A stretch of 64,000 bases of DNA from Brasenia schreberi (Eukaryota > Streptophyta > Magnoliopsida > Nymphaeales > Cabombaceae), in the NCBI GenBank assembly GCA_036023115.1, contig JAYKKT010000059.1, forward strand, positions 8,133,001 to 8,197,000. Direction: 5' to 3'. Made by a program: the position numbers and the translations under genes. Under the pieces are notes generated by a model that saw nothing but the letters and a program-made list of their open reading frames with translations, was not told where the DNA came from and searched no databases. Positions 35,911 to 46,987 of the stretch are shown in pieces; within the stretch, counting starts at the first letter, position 1; every line of letters starts with the position of its first letter.

Positions 35911-36603
35911 CGCCCCCTCAAGTTGGGTCTTAAAGACTTGAAATACCCAACTTGACGAGAGTCTTCTGTAACCCCTCCGCCAGTTGATCATTTGAATTGA
36001 CAAAGCCGGGTGGTGATGTCTCCAGACAAGATCTTCTCTCTAATAAAGTGATAATCCATCTCGATATGTTTGGTCCTCTCATGAAATATTGGATTAGGCG
36101 ATATGCAAGGCAGCTTGATTATCACAAATAAGAGTCATTTGCATAACGTTTCCAAATTGAAGTTCTTTAAATTTATTTTAACCAAATGAGCTTCACAAGT
36201 CGAGGAGTAGTATGGCTCGATATGCCTTCGGCACTTGATCTTGCAACTACATTTTGTTTCTTACTTTTCCGGGATATCAGATTACCCCCGATGGATACAC
36301 AATAACTTGAGGAAGTTGATCTCTATCGCAGAGAGACCACCTTGCCCAATCAGCATCTGAGTATCCTACAATCACGAGTGTGTCCTTTGTCTTCATAGAC
36401 AAGGCCTTTCCTGGAGCTCCCTTAATATATCACGAGAATCGAATCAACGCTATATCCCAATGCCCTTCACAAGGTGAGTTTAGAAATTCGGCTCGATACT
36501 ACTGCTCACCCTTGAGGAGATATCTGGACAGAATGTAGCGGTAAGATAGTTAAGTTTTCCAACCAATCGTCTATATCTTCCTTGAGTGAAAATGGCTCCC
36601 CGA

Positions 36604-37402
36604 TCATGGTAAAGTTCTAACATTGGGATCCATAGGGGTGTCAACCGGCTTTGCATTTAGTAGTCCTGTTTCCTCGAGAATGTCCATAGCATACTTCCTT
36701 TGTGAGATTACTATACCATCCTTGGATTGTGCCACTTCAATTCCCAAGAAATAACGAAGTTTGCCAAGATCTTTGGTACCGAAAGTGATGACAAGATGCT
36801 GTTTTATACGAGTTATGCCTTGGTGATCCTTCTTAGGTGATAACAATGTAGATCAACATGTCACAGCGATCAAATAGATACGGCCTCGGGTGTAATGGCG
36901 ATAGAAGGCCAGTGGTCGGCCTCATTACGAGTCATACCAAGCGCTATCTTTTACCTGCGATCTTGAATACGTGAAATCTCCCAAACCAAGCCGCTAGGAA
37001 ATTGTTTGAGACACATACGGGACTTGTGTAGGACGACACACGAGGCCCCGAGAAGACTCCCCCACCGAGCAACAAACCATGGAGGTTGCTCCATGTAGAC
37101 TTCTTCTTCCGGATCACCATGAAGAAAAGCATTCTTGATATCGGTGATGAAGGGACCAATGGCGAATAGCGACCTATGAGACGAGAAAAGCGAACGAAGC
37201 CATCTTCGCCTTTGAGGAGAAAGTGTCGCCATAATCCAAACCAAATATCTGGGTATACCCCTTTTGCCACCAAACGAGCCTTTGGGCGATCAAGAGTGCC
37301 ATCGGGGCCAACCTTCGACCGTATAAATCCACCGTGACCTACAATAGATTTCCCGGGGAGGAAGAGAACAAGTCCCAAAGTACCCTTGCTAGAAGTGCAC
37401 AC
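36604..37402 (-). pseudogene. Copia-B reverse transcriptase, broken
   Basis: Minus-strand frames give KARLVAKG (near 37270), KNAFLHGDPEEEVYMEQPP (about 37070-37135) and, further down, LGKLRYFLGIEVAQSKDGI with QRKYAMDILEETGLL (36650-36790), all standard copia RT segments. The parts lie in different frames with stops between them, and the segment around the YVDD box was not found. Confidence 0.85.
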
Positions 37403-37573
37403 ATTTCATCAATCATTGCTTGTCGCCATCCGGGGATGAGATAGAAACTTCACCTAGAGATTTAGGAATAGACACGACAGAAGACAAAGTGGAAAGACAA
37501 TGAAACATGTCTGCAATAAAGAAAGGCGATGATGGCGAGATTAACATAGTGAGGAGAAGGGTTACGAGTGGAT

Positions 37574-38050
37574 CTAATACCTTTTCGAAGAGCAATGGGC
37601 AAAGTATATATGAACAAAGCAAGTACAATAAAATACTTTTGGTAATAAATGAAATTGTTTTTGAGAAGGACATAAAATATGAAATGGAATATTACCATTC
37701 AGAACCCTACTTGGCATACGGTTGATAAGATGCACAATTGTTAAAATTGCTTCACCCAAATAAATCTTTAGAACTTCATACTCAAGCATAAGAGTTCTGG
37801 CCATGGCCACCTCTAGTATATGTCTATTCTTTCTTTTAGAAACATCATTCTGTTGCGGAGAATGTGAACATGATGTTTGATATAAAATACCCCGATTTAA
37901 GAAATATAAGTGGAGCGACTGAGACATATATTCACCTTCATTATCATTGTGAATAATTTTGACATTGTGTTGAAACTGAGTTTGTATAAATTGACAGAAT
38001 ATGAGAAGAATATCTTTGACTTCCTCCTTGGTTTTCATGAGATATATCAT
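37574..38050 (-). pseudogene. Copia-B integrase fragment
   Basis: 158 open residues: FIQTQFQHNVKIIHNDNEGEYMS (the catalytic Asp region, with DNEGE for DNGGE), then SPQQNDVSKRKNRHILEVAR-like and HLINRMPSRVL. The upstream zinc-binding and N-terminal part continues degraded to about 38220. Confidence 0.85.
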
Positions 38051-38808
38051 GGTGAACCTGGTGCAATCATCAATGAAAGAAACAAAGTATTTATGACCAT
38101 GTAAAGATATAGTAGAACAAGGTCCCCAAGCATCAGAGTGAACAATTTCAAAAGGTTTAGATGATTTTTCTTTATTTAAAGGAAATGAAACACGATGATG
38201 TTTTGCCTTCTGACAAGTTTCATAGTTTACATTTAAATCATTATACTAAGTAAATTCGGGCAATAACATCCTAATTTTTGATAAAGGTAAATGTCCTAAT
38301 CTCTGATGCAATAAAGATAACTCTTCCTTATGCTTTTCTGTAATTATTGTTGACTGCATTTCTGCTCTTCTGTCTTCATCGTAAAAATAGAGGCCTCTCC
38401 GCATACTATCCTAACCAAAGATCCTCCCTGTCCTCAGTTATTAAAAATAACATCCAGTAGAGTAAAAAATTAGACGATAGTTTAGATCTTGTGTCATGAC
38501 AAATACAAATAATAAGTTTAGTAAAATATTTGAAATATATAAGACATTTTTTAATACTCCAACAGGTATAATAATACTTCATTTCCCAACTATTGGAGTA
38601 TGTGATTCATCAGCCAATTAATATTGATGTTGCCTTGAGTCAACTCATAAGAGTTAAAAAAATCTCGACTACTGACCATATGATCTGTGACACCTGAATC
38701 AATAACCCATGTTCTGAAATGAGAAATAAATACGTTACCCTTAGCCATAAAAGAAAATGGGTATGCCATTGTACCTTGAGAGTCTACATTGGAAGAGGTA
38801 GAAGGAGT

Positions 38809-39555
38809 TTAGGGATCACTTAGACGAGCTTTAAGCATCTCAATCTCTTTTCTCATGTCAGCCAATGAAGTTGAATTGCTTTCTACATTATGTCTATCTC
38901 CTTGGTCACTGCTGAAGTAAGCTTTATTGGACCTATTATGATAGTAAGTGGGTTTACTAATTAGTTCCCAACAAGTCTTCTTTGTATGTCTGGTCTTGCC
39001 ACAGTGAGAGCAAGTTAATTTTTCCTTTTGTTTAGGAGTCAGGGAAGTTCTACCTCTGCCACGTCCATATCCTCTTCTCCCACGTGAGAATGAAGAGTTT
39101 GAGGGATTCCTTCCCACAAATACAGTAGTCTCTGAGCTAATCTTAGTTTTCTTCTCTAGATATTTCTGATCTTCTTCCCTTAGTAAGAGGGTGTACATTG
39201 TGCTCAATAAGGGAAGCTCTTCTCTGCTAAGAATATTACTTTTTACAGCTTCATATTCTGAAGAAATACCCCACAAGAGATCAAATATTTTTCGTTCCTC
39301 AAATTCTTCATTGCGTTCTTGCATGCAATTTTGACATTTCGTGTTCAAGTAAACCTTTAATTCTTCCCATAAGCCACGGAGTTCTGCATAATATTCACTG
39401 ACAGATCTGCTTCCCTGTCTACACTTCCTAATTTTCTCGATGATATCGTATTTTTTTGCTATATTCTTCCTTTGGGCATAGGCATCTTGAACTGCAAACC
39501 AAATATCTTTTAATGACTCAAGAAATATGAATGTGTTAACAATAGAGGGTACCAT
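38809..39555 (-). pseudogene. Copia-B gag (UBN2-type) with zinc knuckle, N-terminus broken
   Basis: 248 open residues. Residues 1-130 are the helical gag of copia elements (SVSEYYAELRGLWEEL, FDLLWGISSEYEAVKSNIL); residues 155-170 are Arg/Gly-rich; C182-C185-H190-C195 form a CX2CX4HX4C zinc knuckle with one Gly replaced (GKTRH). The natural start lies upstream (to about 39760), where a stop and shift interrupt the frame. It is the best preserved copia gag in the window. Confidence 0.85.
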
Positions 39556-40316
39556 AGATTAAATGAGCCAAGCACTGACAAGTACATTTTCCCTATACCA
39601 TCGTGCATAAAGTGAATCTACTGGTGGTGATTGGGGAATATCACCAGTGAGATAGTCCCATCACCCCCTTGTCATTATAGCTAGTTCAATAGATATGACC
39701 CATTGAAGATAGTTTTTTCCCTCTAATTTCAGTTTTGTAATCTAAAAAACCTCTCATTTGTCTAGGGGGTTGTTGTCGCAACCTTCTGCCATTTTTGTTT
39801 GTCTATTTCTGATTCTATATGTTTCTAATAGTCCTTTTCTTTTATGTGCAGATTAACAAACAATATGCATACTTGTTGTTCGTATTGTGCAGTAATGTTC
39901 AGACTTACCCTTAAATGCCGATCACTTAAGAAAGCAATACGCAGACTTACTGTTGTGTTGTGCACTGATATGCAGACTTACACCTGAATGGGACATGATG
40001 TAGACGTCCTAGACAGGATATCACAAACTGTTTCTGTTGTGCGCTGATATTACACTTGGGTGGGCGTGATATTCATACATCACGCTGAAAAAGGAGTGAT
40101 CCTTGATGACTTGCCAGAGTGAATACCAATACTCATAGCAGTCTAGTTCTTATCCAATGTTGATGATGCAGACTTGCATGTCTAATCTAGATTCCAAACA
40201 AAAATTCTCTGACTCACTGAATCAGTCAATCAAGACTGTTTCACAGGCTGATTTCTAGGGTTTTTACTAACCTTTGTTTAACTTATATGTTATTTCACAG
40301 ATAAGCTCTAATACCA

Positions 40317-40647
40317 TGTTGTTAATCAGCGTGGAAATACATCAAAATATAAAGAAGAAATACACACTGTGCAGAAATGGAGGTCAGCCCTCACTGGGCT
40401 GCCAAAGACCTCTTCTCTCCTCTTTATTCATTCATACTTAAGCAACCCTAAAACGTGTTTAAGGTTTTATAGTATAGGATTTCTAACTTAAAAGACTACT
40501 TTACCCCTATTTAAGGATCCTAATTAGACCTGATTCTTAATGGATCAGATTCTGATCCATTAGGATCTACATTACTCAAATAACAAAATAAGTACAGAAA
40601 TAAAACATATGGATCTTTAATCTTCATCGTCCACTTGATCTCCAACA
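40317..40647 (-). repeat. Copia-B 5' LTR
   Basis: 331 bp, next to the primer binding site (TGGTATTAGAGC on the minus strand, at 40305-40316). Confidence 0.9.
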
Positions 40648-42843
40648 AGAACATGAAGTTTGATGTAATATGCCCTTATTTAGAAAGTATAAATATAAGA
40701 AATTATTCATATACTCTCCCCCATTATCACTTCTAATATTTTTGATAGAACATTGAAACTGATTCTTAATAAACTCGCAATACGAGGTTAAAATATTCAC
40801 AACTTCATCCCTGGTTTTCAAAAGATAAATCATGATAAACTTAGTGCAATCATCTATAAATAAGACAAAATATGTGTAATCATGTAAGGATGTAATAGAG
40901 CATGAACTCCAAATATCTGAATGAATAATTTCAAAGGGTTTAAGAGATTTAATTTCATTCAATGGAAAGGAAACATAATAATGTTTAGCTCTCTGACAGA
41001 TATCACATTTCAAAATAAAATATTACAACTTTGGAATTCAAGTAACAAAATCTAATCTTAGAGAGAGGGAGATGTCCCAATCATTGATGTTAAAGTGATA
41101 ATTTTATTTCCTGTTTTTCAGTAAGTAACGAGGTTCTTTCAGCTACAGTGTAGGCCTCCTCATAAAAATATAGTCCCCTCTTCATGCTACCCTTACCACA
41201 GATTCTTTCTGTCTTCGGTTTTTGAAAAATACAGTGAATAGAATCAAATGTCATTGTGTACTGTAAGTCTTTAGCAAAAGCATGAATAAAACGTAAATTT
41301 ACTGATAGATTAGGAACATGTAAAATGTTTTTAAGAAGTCCTAGAGATATAATAATACTCTCATTCCCGACAATAGAAGTATTTGACCCATTAGATCTTA
41401 ATACCAATGGCTCCCTGAATCAAATAATAATCTTGAAAGTACCCTCTCATTCCCATCATGTGGCGTGTAGCATCAGAGTTAATAACCCAAATTCGTGTAT
41501 TAGAAATGGAAGAGTTACCTTGGTCCATAAACGAAAAAGGATAAGCCATCATGGCTTGTGGATCTGTGGTAGTGGACGTAGATGTTGTTTGAGAATCATC
41601 AAGTCTCAATTTTAACTCTTTTATCTTCCTCTTCTTCTCGACCAAAGAATTCAGACATGTCTCCATCATATTCTTTTTATTTTGGTCACTCACATAAGCC
41701 TTAGATTGTTGATTTTGGTTATAACGCGATCGACCAATCAGCTAACAACATGTCTCTCGAGTATATCTGATTTTTCTATAGTGAGTGCACGAGAGTGTCT
41801 TTCTTATTTGAAGAATGTTGTATTCGACCTCTTCCTCTTCCATTATACCCTCCTCTTCCACCTCTAATTCCAAAGGTAGACTGAAAATTTTTTCAACAAA
41901 GGCCACAGTTTCTGCACTGCTATTTTTCCCTTCTTCTCTCAAAAGTGGTGTATAAATTCTGCTAAGTGAGGGAAGCTCTTCCCTACTTAAAATATTATTT
42001 TTCACTGCTTTGAAGTCTAAAGAAATGCCCCATAACAAATCAAACACTTTTCTTTCTTCAAATTCTTTTTTTCTTTCTTTCATGTAGTTTTGATATTTTA
42101 TTTTCGAATAAAAAATTTAGTTTCTCCCATAATCCTTGAAGCTTTGCATAATATTCACTTACCGTTCTCTCCCTCGTCTGCATTTGTGAATCCGCTCTAT
42201 AATTTCATATTTCTTAACAATGTTTTTTCTCTGAACATAAGCATCTTGTACAACTGGTCAAATGTCATGGGTTGATTCAAAGAATATAAACGTACTCCAT
42301 TTTCTCAATAAAAGGTATCATTGACTCAATTAATGAAGTACTTACCAAAGTATTTTCTCAACGCCACCTGGAGTAAGAGAGGTGGGTAGTGTTGGGTGTG
42401 GGAATTTCTCTAGTAAGGTATTCTCATTTTTGTCTAGCTAACACTGCGAGCTCAATAGATCTCACCCATTGCAGATAATTTCTGTCATCTAGTTTTAAAT
42501 TCGTTTTCATCTAGTTAACACTACGAGTTCAATAGATCTCACCCATTGGAGATCTGTCATCTAGTTTCAAATTCGTGATTTGGAATGCTTCTAATTTGTT
42601 TATGCTAGAATTTTCTGCAATTTCCATCACCTTTCCCTTTTGTGTCAAGATCGCCCCCTTACTCTAGGTTGTGATCTTTGTATTTCCTCTAATTTCTTTT
42701 TTGTATCACCCTTTTATTTGATGCGGAATACCTTCAAATAAAAATCTGGACTGCTCTCTTCTGCAAACCCTAACTTTCTTGAAAAATATCTCTTATGTGT
42801 AATCACAAAGTGCCCTAATTCCAATGATTAATATATGATATCA
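40648..42843 (-). mobile_element. Copia-C, upstream gag-protease-integrase part
   Basis: Minus strand: gag (about 42640-41740, with YLQWVRSIELA, FDLLWGIS and a decayed zinc knuckle CTHYRKIRYTRETC), a protease/linker region (41693-41090, with WVINSDATRHM in place of a D[ST]GA-type protease motif) and integrase N-terminus (41013-40648, CDICQRAKH, HSDIWS, RSDNGGEYM). Stops and shifts are spread through it. The integrase is cut at 40648 by Copia-B and continues at 35599. Confidence 0.85.
42436..42580 (-). repeat. Tandem repeat of about 75 bp within Copia-C gag
   Basis: TCAATAGATCTCACCCATTG occurs at about 42453 and again at 42529, each followed by a GTCATCTAGTTT block. This local duplication changes the gag N-terminus. 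Confidence 0.8.
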
Positions 42844-43132
42844 TGTTGAAGAAATCAAGCACTCAAATCATCAAAAAATACAACAAACATCATGGGGTTA
42901 TGGAACATCAGCTTGCCCTCCCAATGGAGTTGATGACACCTTCTTTTATTTCTCTTTCTTACTTTGACCTAATGGCAAGGATTACACTTATATACACTTT
43001 ATAACTTTAAAAACTATTCTACCCTTACTTAGTAATATACACATTAAAGCTTAAGAGAAACTTTTTTGGTATCCCTCATGTGGATATTGTATTGACGCAG
43101 TGGATCTTGGGTCATAACCAATCTCTTCAACA
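42844..43132 (-). repeat. Copia-C 5' LTR
   Basis: 289 bp, begins TGTTGAAG and ends CTTCAACA. Next to it on the inner side is a primer-site-like TGATATCATA (minus strand). The matching 3' LTR was not found; the downstream part of Copia-C ends at Copia-A. Confidence 0.75.
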
Positions 43133-43570
43133 ATGAGAACAAAACGACACTTCAAAAAGGCCTTATTTCCCCACTTTATGATGATACTTGCATGTAACTC
43201 TTCTTAAAAAATAATGTAGTGTTTGTATTGCATGATGAAAGTCGTGTACGTGCATGGATTCTTCAAACCTGTCAAACTAAGATTTAGGGGCTTGTTTCAA
43301 GTTATACTAAGCTTTTGTTATCTTTAAGACATTCATTTTAGGGACATTCAATTTCAACTTCGTCATGGAATCACTCATCCAAAGAGCATTTCAACATCCA
43401 TTTCTCTAAGCACCTAATGAAATGAAAATTTTAATTGTGGTCTTCTCAGCCATACATATAAAGGTTTCCTCATGGTCAATATCATACTCTTGGTGATACC
43501 CTTTGGCAACTAACCTAGCTTTATACCTTTTCAAGGATCCGCCACTCTCGGGTGAGGGTGAAGACCAAAG
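43133..43570 (-). mobile_element. Copia-D, reverse transcriptase fragment
   Basis: Minus strand: KARLVAKGYHQEYDIDHEET (about 43530-43470), followed by the region with YNLKQAPKS (about 43320-43295), a degraded copia LYGLKQAPRAW box. It ends abruptly at the Copia-C LTR, so Copia-C probably inserted into it. Confidence 0.7.
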
Positions 43571-44553
43571 ATCTTGAGCATCTTATAGCACATCTACATC
43601 CTATGACTTTCTTATGAGGCAATGATATTTCAGGTTTTCGATCTTTTAAGGCCACCTAATTCCTATGTTACACCAGAATGGAAACAGAAACAGACTCACG
43701 CTAGGAGTATCCTGTTTCAATATCTTTTTGAAATGGGAAACGTCGTAGCAGGATGTTTCGATGCAACCTTGCCTAATTCTTCTAGCATTACATTTCATTC
43801 TCTGGAGTTGCTTGGTAGAAGGTTTTAAGTTCACCAAATGCTTATATAGTGGCTAGATGTCCCCATTACTGACCATTCCATCGTTACGTCTCTTGTTAAT
43901 CAGCATCAATAATTCAAAAACTGATGCTTTGACTTATTTTTATAACACACTTTGTTAGGAATACTCATTTGCTAAGAACATGGCATCCTTAGGCATGTAG
44001 TTTGTTACATTTTAGGATTATAGCATCAATATCATTTCTTATGGACTATATCCAATAGAAACACATTGAATGACTTGGAGAGAAAGCTTATTTTTTTTGT
44101 CAGCGTACACAAAGCACCAGCAACCAAATCCAATAGAAATATATTGAACAATTTTCCTGTTGAAATATTTTTCAAACTCCGGAAGGCATTTTATTAATTA
44201 GATAGACAAATGCAAGTGGATGGATTGGTGCATCAATGTTTTGGGGCATCAATAACGATCAGGAGATTCTAGTTGTCTCAATATGTATATTTGTGCTTTT
44301 ATTTGGCTAGGACATTCTCTCTAGGAGTTCTTACGCTTGATTTCTTGTTCCAATTTCCATTTTCTTCAAAGTATTCTTCAAATTTCCTAGAGAATTATTC
44401 TTCCCCCGATTCAAACCGAAAGATGTAACATTTGTTTCTATCTTTCACAAGAGTGTTAAAGTGACATAATATATGTAAGAAAATCATGTACAAGAGTCAT
44501 GGCATGACTCCCTTGATACTACTGGCTCTCTTAATTGTTTATCTTTGATGCAG
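43571..44553. other. Unassigned; may hold more decayed copia sequence
   Basis: Contains an open frame at 43622-43828 (+) with no family I recognise, and repeated words around TCCAATAGAAA at 44050 and 44131. Just before 44554 is an intron-like end (TTTGATGCAG) leading into the synthetase exon. Confidence 0.35.
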
Positions 44554-45229
44554 GTGAAGGCCATGGATCAATAGTTCCAGATGCACCTGATGCAGAGTTG
44601 CACATTCTGACAAAAAAGTTTGTAGTTACCATTGGCAACTTAGTTGAGCAATATCTAGATGCTATGGAGAAGGTTAGCGAACCATGCTTTGTTTTGTCCT
44701 TTCTGTTCAATTCAGAAAACACAAGCTATCCCATCTAATCTTCAAATGCTACTAAAGGATTCAATATCCAGTTAGCTGCCTGTTTCTATGAGTTGTATTT
44801 CAAGACTTGCCTGTTCCTATGACTTACTGCTGACTTTTGTTTGGCACAAGAAGTGATTACTCTTGTTGCAAATTTATGTCATAAAGGGCCATAAGGTATA
44901 CAAGTTGAATTGCTCCTAAATACAATTTCTAATTTCAGAAAGTTGTACTAAAATATATCGAAATAAAGCAGGCCACCTTATATTGTATCTAAACACTTGA
45001 AAAGCTTTTGGTAGATTTACTAAATCTAGATTCCATTTTTGTTGGTAGGTTAAACTCAAACAGGGATGAAAAGTAGTGATGACCATTTCTGGTGAGGGGA
45101 ACTTATACCTACAAGTACGTTTTGTGTCTTCCCATCAGCATCTAGTGATTTTTTAACTATTGAAGTTGTTGCTCATTGTCATCAACTTATTTCAATAAAC
45201 ATGAGAGTCAATTCTGGATGGAAGATGAA

Positions 45230-46437
45230 GCATGTTCTTCCACTAAAACTACCTTTTTTTTCAACTTAGGGCAATTTAGCCTTATGTGCCCGGCTTCTCT
45301 ACAATAATGGCAAATGACCTATTTTCTTGTTTCGCTTGATCATTTGTTTTTGAAATAAGGAGGACGATAAACCTTCACATTTGCTCCGGGTTTATATGGT
45401 AAAGTGCGGTATCTTTTTGAAGCCTAGCTTCATTAATTCTTGTTTCTGTCATTTGAAGATCGGTAAGTACCTCTTCTTTGGTGAAAAATGGCTTGTGATG
45501 AATAAGAGAAAACCTAACTCCTTTAAATTCTTCTCGGAGACTTCGTATACATTGTTATACAAAATCTTCATTGTCTTAACATTGTGTACATTTCTTTCTA
45601 TAGCCATATAGTTGAAATATTCATCAAAGAAATCATTTACCCCTTTATGTCCTTGTCTAAGGGAGACCAATTTGTCTCTTAATGTCATTCTATGAGCAAA
45701 TCACTTTGAACATAAGATTTTTTCAAATATTCCTATGCTTCTCTTACATTAGTGAAGTCGGCGAAAGTGTTCTTAGTGTGCTCATTTACACTATTCATGA
45801 GCACCTATAAGACCGTTCGATGACCTTCATATTCTTCATTTTGCTCAAGCGTAGCATTAATGGAGGATTCTACCTTCGAACCACTTACATAGCCCCATAA
45901 TTTTTTGAAATATAGATAATTTTTCATAGTTTGAGCCCATGTTTTGTAGTTTGAAGGTGTTAAATGGAAATTAAATCCTCCATTTTCATCCATATTTAAA
46001 GGAGAAAAATAATTATAAAGAGGTAAACTTACAATAAAATCAAGAGCACTATCAACATGCTTCCCTAGGTGACAAACAATATTTTTATGATCGAAAATGC
46101 TCTGATACTATGTAGTGAAGACGATGCTTCAATGCAGCAATGAAAGATTGATGAATATCACCTTGAAGTATCACATGCAAAAGCCTTCGAAAAAAGCTAT
46201 AATAAATTGTATGCAACAGAGGTACAATATATTAAAAAGAATATTATTTAACAATAAAAGAGAAATATATTACATGCCATATTTATAGAGTACATGAGGT
46301 ATAGGAGAGGAGAAGAAGAGAGGAGGAAGAGAAGGGAAGGGGGGCTGGTTGATGGCTACTGAACTAGCCGTTGGGGACCTGGGCCCCCTGACGCCTGATT
46401 GGCCACGGCCTGCACCGCTCGAGCCCATTTTCTAACA
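45230..46437 (-). mobile_element. Fragment of a Copia-A-family element (5' LTR and gag)
   Basis: Minus strand: LTR (46111-46437), primer site TAGTATCAGAGC, leader, then gag starting MDENGGFNFHLTPSNYKTWA (45993) with a UBN2 core (45688-45449) and a zinc-knuckle remnant near 45300. Integrase, RT and the other LTR are missing. LTR and gag match Copia-A at 31225-32400. Confidence 0.85.
46111..46437 (-). repeat. LTR of the Copia-A-family fragment
   Basis: Reads TGTTAGAAAATGGGC on the minus strand and ends CACTACA. It keeps a weaker form of the ACGGCTAG hairpin (about 46360-46372) and the CT-rich block of Copia-A. Confidence 0.85.
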
Positions 46438-46987
46438 CAGATATCAGAGTTCAGCTCTTGGTTCAAACTATCCGTTCTTGTTGGATTATTTGGTTGAATT
46501 TATGGTACTGTTCTCGGAGAAGTTGATTTATTTGAATTGGCAGAATCGAAAAGTTTGCATGCTATGCAACCTGAAGCCAGCGACCATGAGAGGCATTAAT
46601 CCCAAGCTATGGTTCTAGCTGCCTCCAATGATGATCACTCCATTGTAAGCTTTAGTTGTCAATCCTCTTTCTTCTCTGAAAATTCTCATGTCCACTTTTT
46701 CTCCCTCTTCGGCTTCTCCATTTTGAGGTTGCTAATTGGGTGTTCTCATTTTTGAAGGTCGAATTGGTTGATCCACCAGAATCTGCCTGCGTTGGTGAGA
46801 GGGTGACATTTCCTGGGTTCGAAGGCCATCCTGATTATATACTGTCCCAAGAAGAAAGTTTGGGAAACAGTCCAGGTAGACTTGAAAACCAGAGAGGGAC
46901 CTTGTGGCTTGCTACAAAGACGTCCCCTTCACAACATCAGGTGGTGTGTGCAAAGTTTCATCCATCCGTTGTGGCTCAATTAGGTAA

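Larger units (their letters stand above)
35600..40647 (-). mobile_element. Copia-B, Ty1/copia element inserted in Copia-C
   Basis: LTRs at 35600-35910 and 40317-40647 begin TGTTG and end CAACA on either strand. The minus strand carries, in order, a primer site (TGGTATTAGAGC after the 5' LTR), gag with zinc knuckle, integrase, RT and an RNase H remnant, and a polypurine tract (TTGAGGGGGCG) before the 3' LTR. The flanks AGAAT (35595-35599) and AGAAC (40648-40652) look like a 5-bp target duplication with one later change. The coding region has many stops and shifts. Confidence 0.9.
44554..46987 (+). pseudogene. Cytosolic methionyl-tRNA synthetase fragment, broken (anticodon-binding part and C-terminal EMAPII domain)
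   Basis: Exon-like blocks match plant methionine-tRNA ligase: 44554-44672 (GSIVPDAPDAE to EQYLDAMEK) and 45049-45114 (VKLKQG to SGEGNLYLQ) from the anticodon-binding domain, then about 46550-46644 (KVCMLCNLKPATMRG) and 46758-46987 (VELVDPPESACVGERVTF to a terminal SIR and stop) from the EMAPII-like tRNA-binding domain of the plant enzyme. Splice signals remain at most edges. Damage: an in-frame TGA in the second block (45067), a one-base loss after MRGI (about 46597), two frame shifts in the last block (near 46848 and 46911), loss of the exons between, and a copia fragment inserted at 45230-46437. The catalytic domain is absent from the window. Since introns are kept, it is a decayed gene or gene fragment and not a processed copy. 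Confidence 0.85.

Noticed and set aside
31225..43132. Integrated plant pararetrovirus (caulimovirus type)
   Set aside because: Gene order gag-integrase-RT-RNase H, LTRs with polypurine tracts and tRNA-Met primer sites fit Ty1/copia; no movement or coat protein signature was seen.
43622..43828. 68-residue open frame between Copia-D and the synthetase fragment
   Set aside because: Does not match methionyl-tRNA synthetase or copia segments I know; too short to support as a gene.
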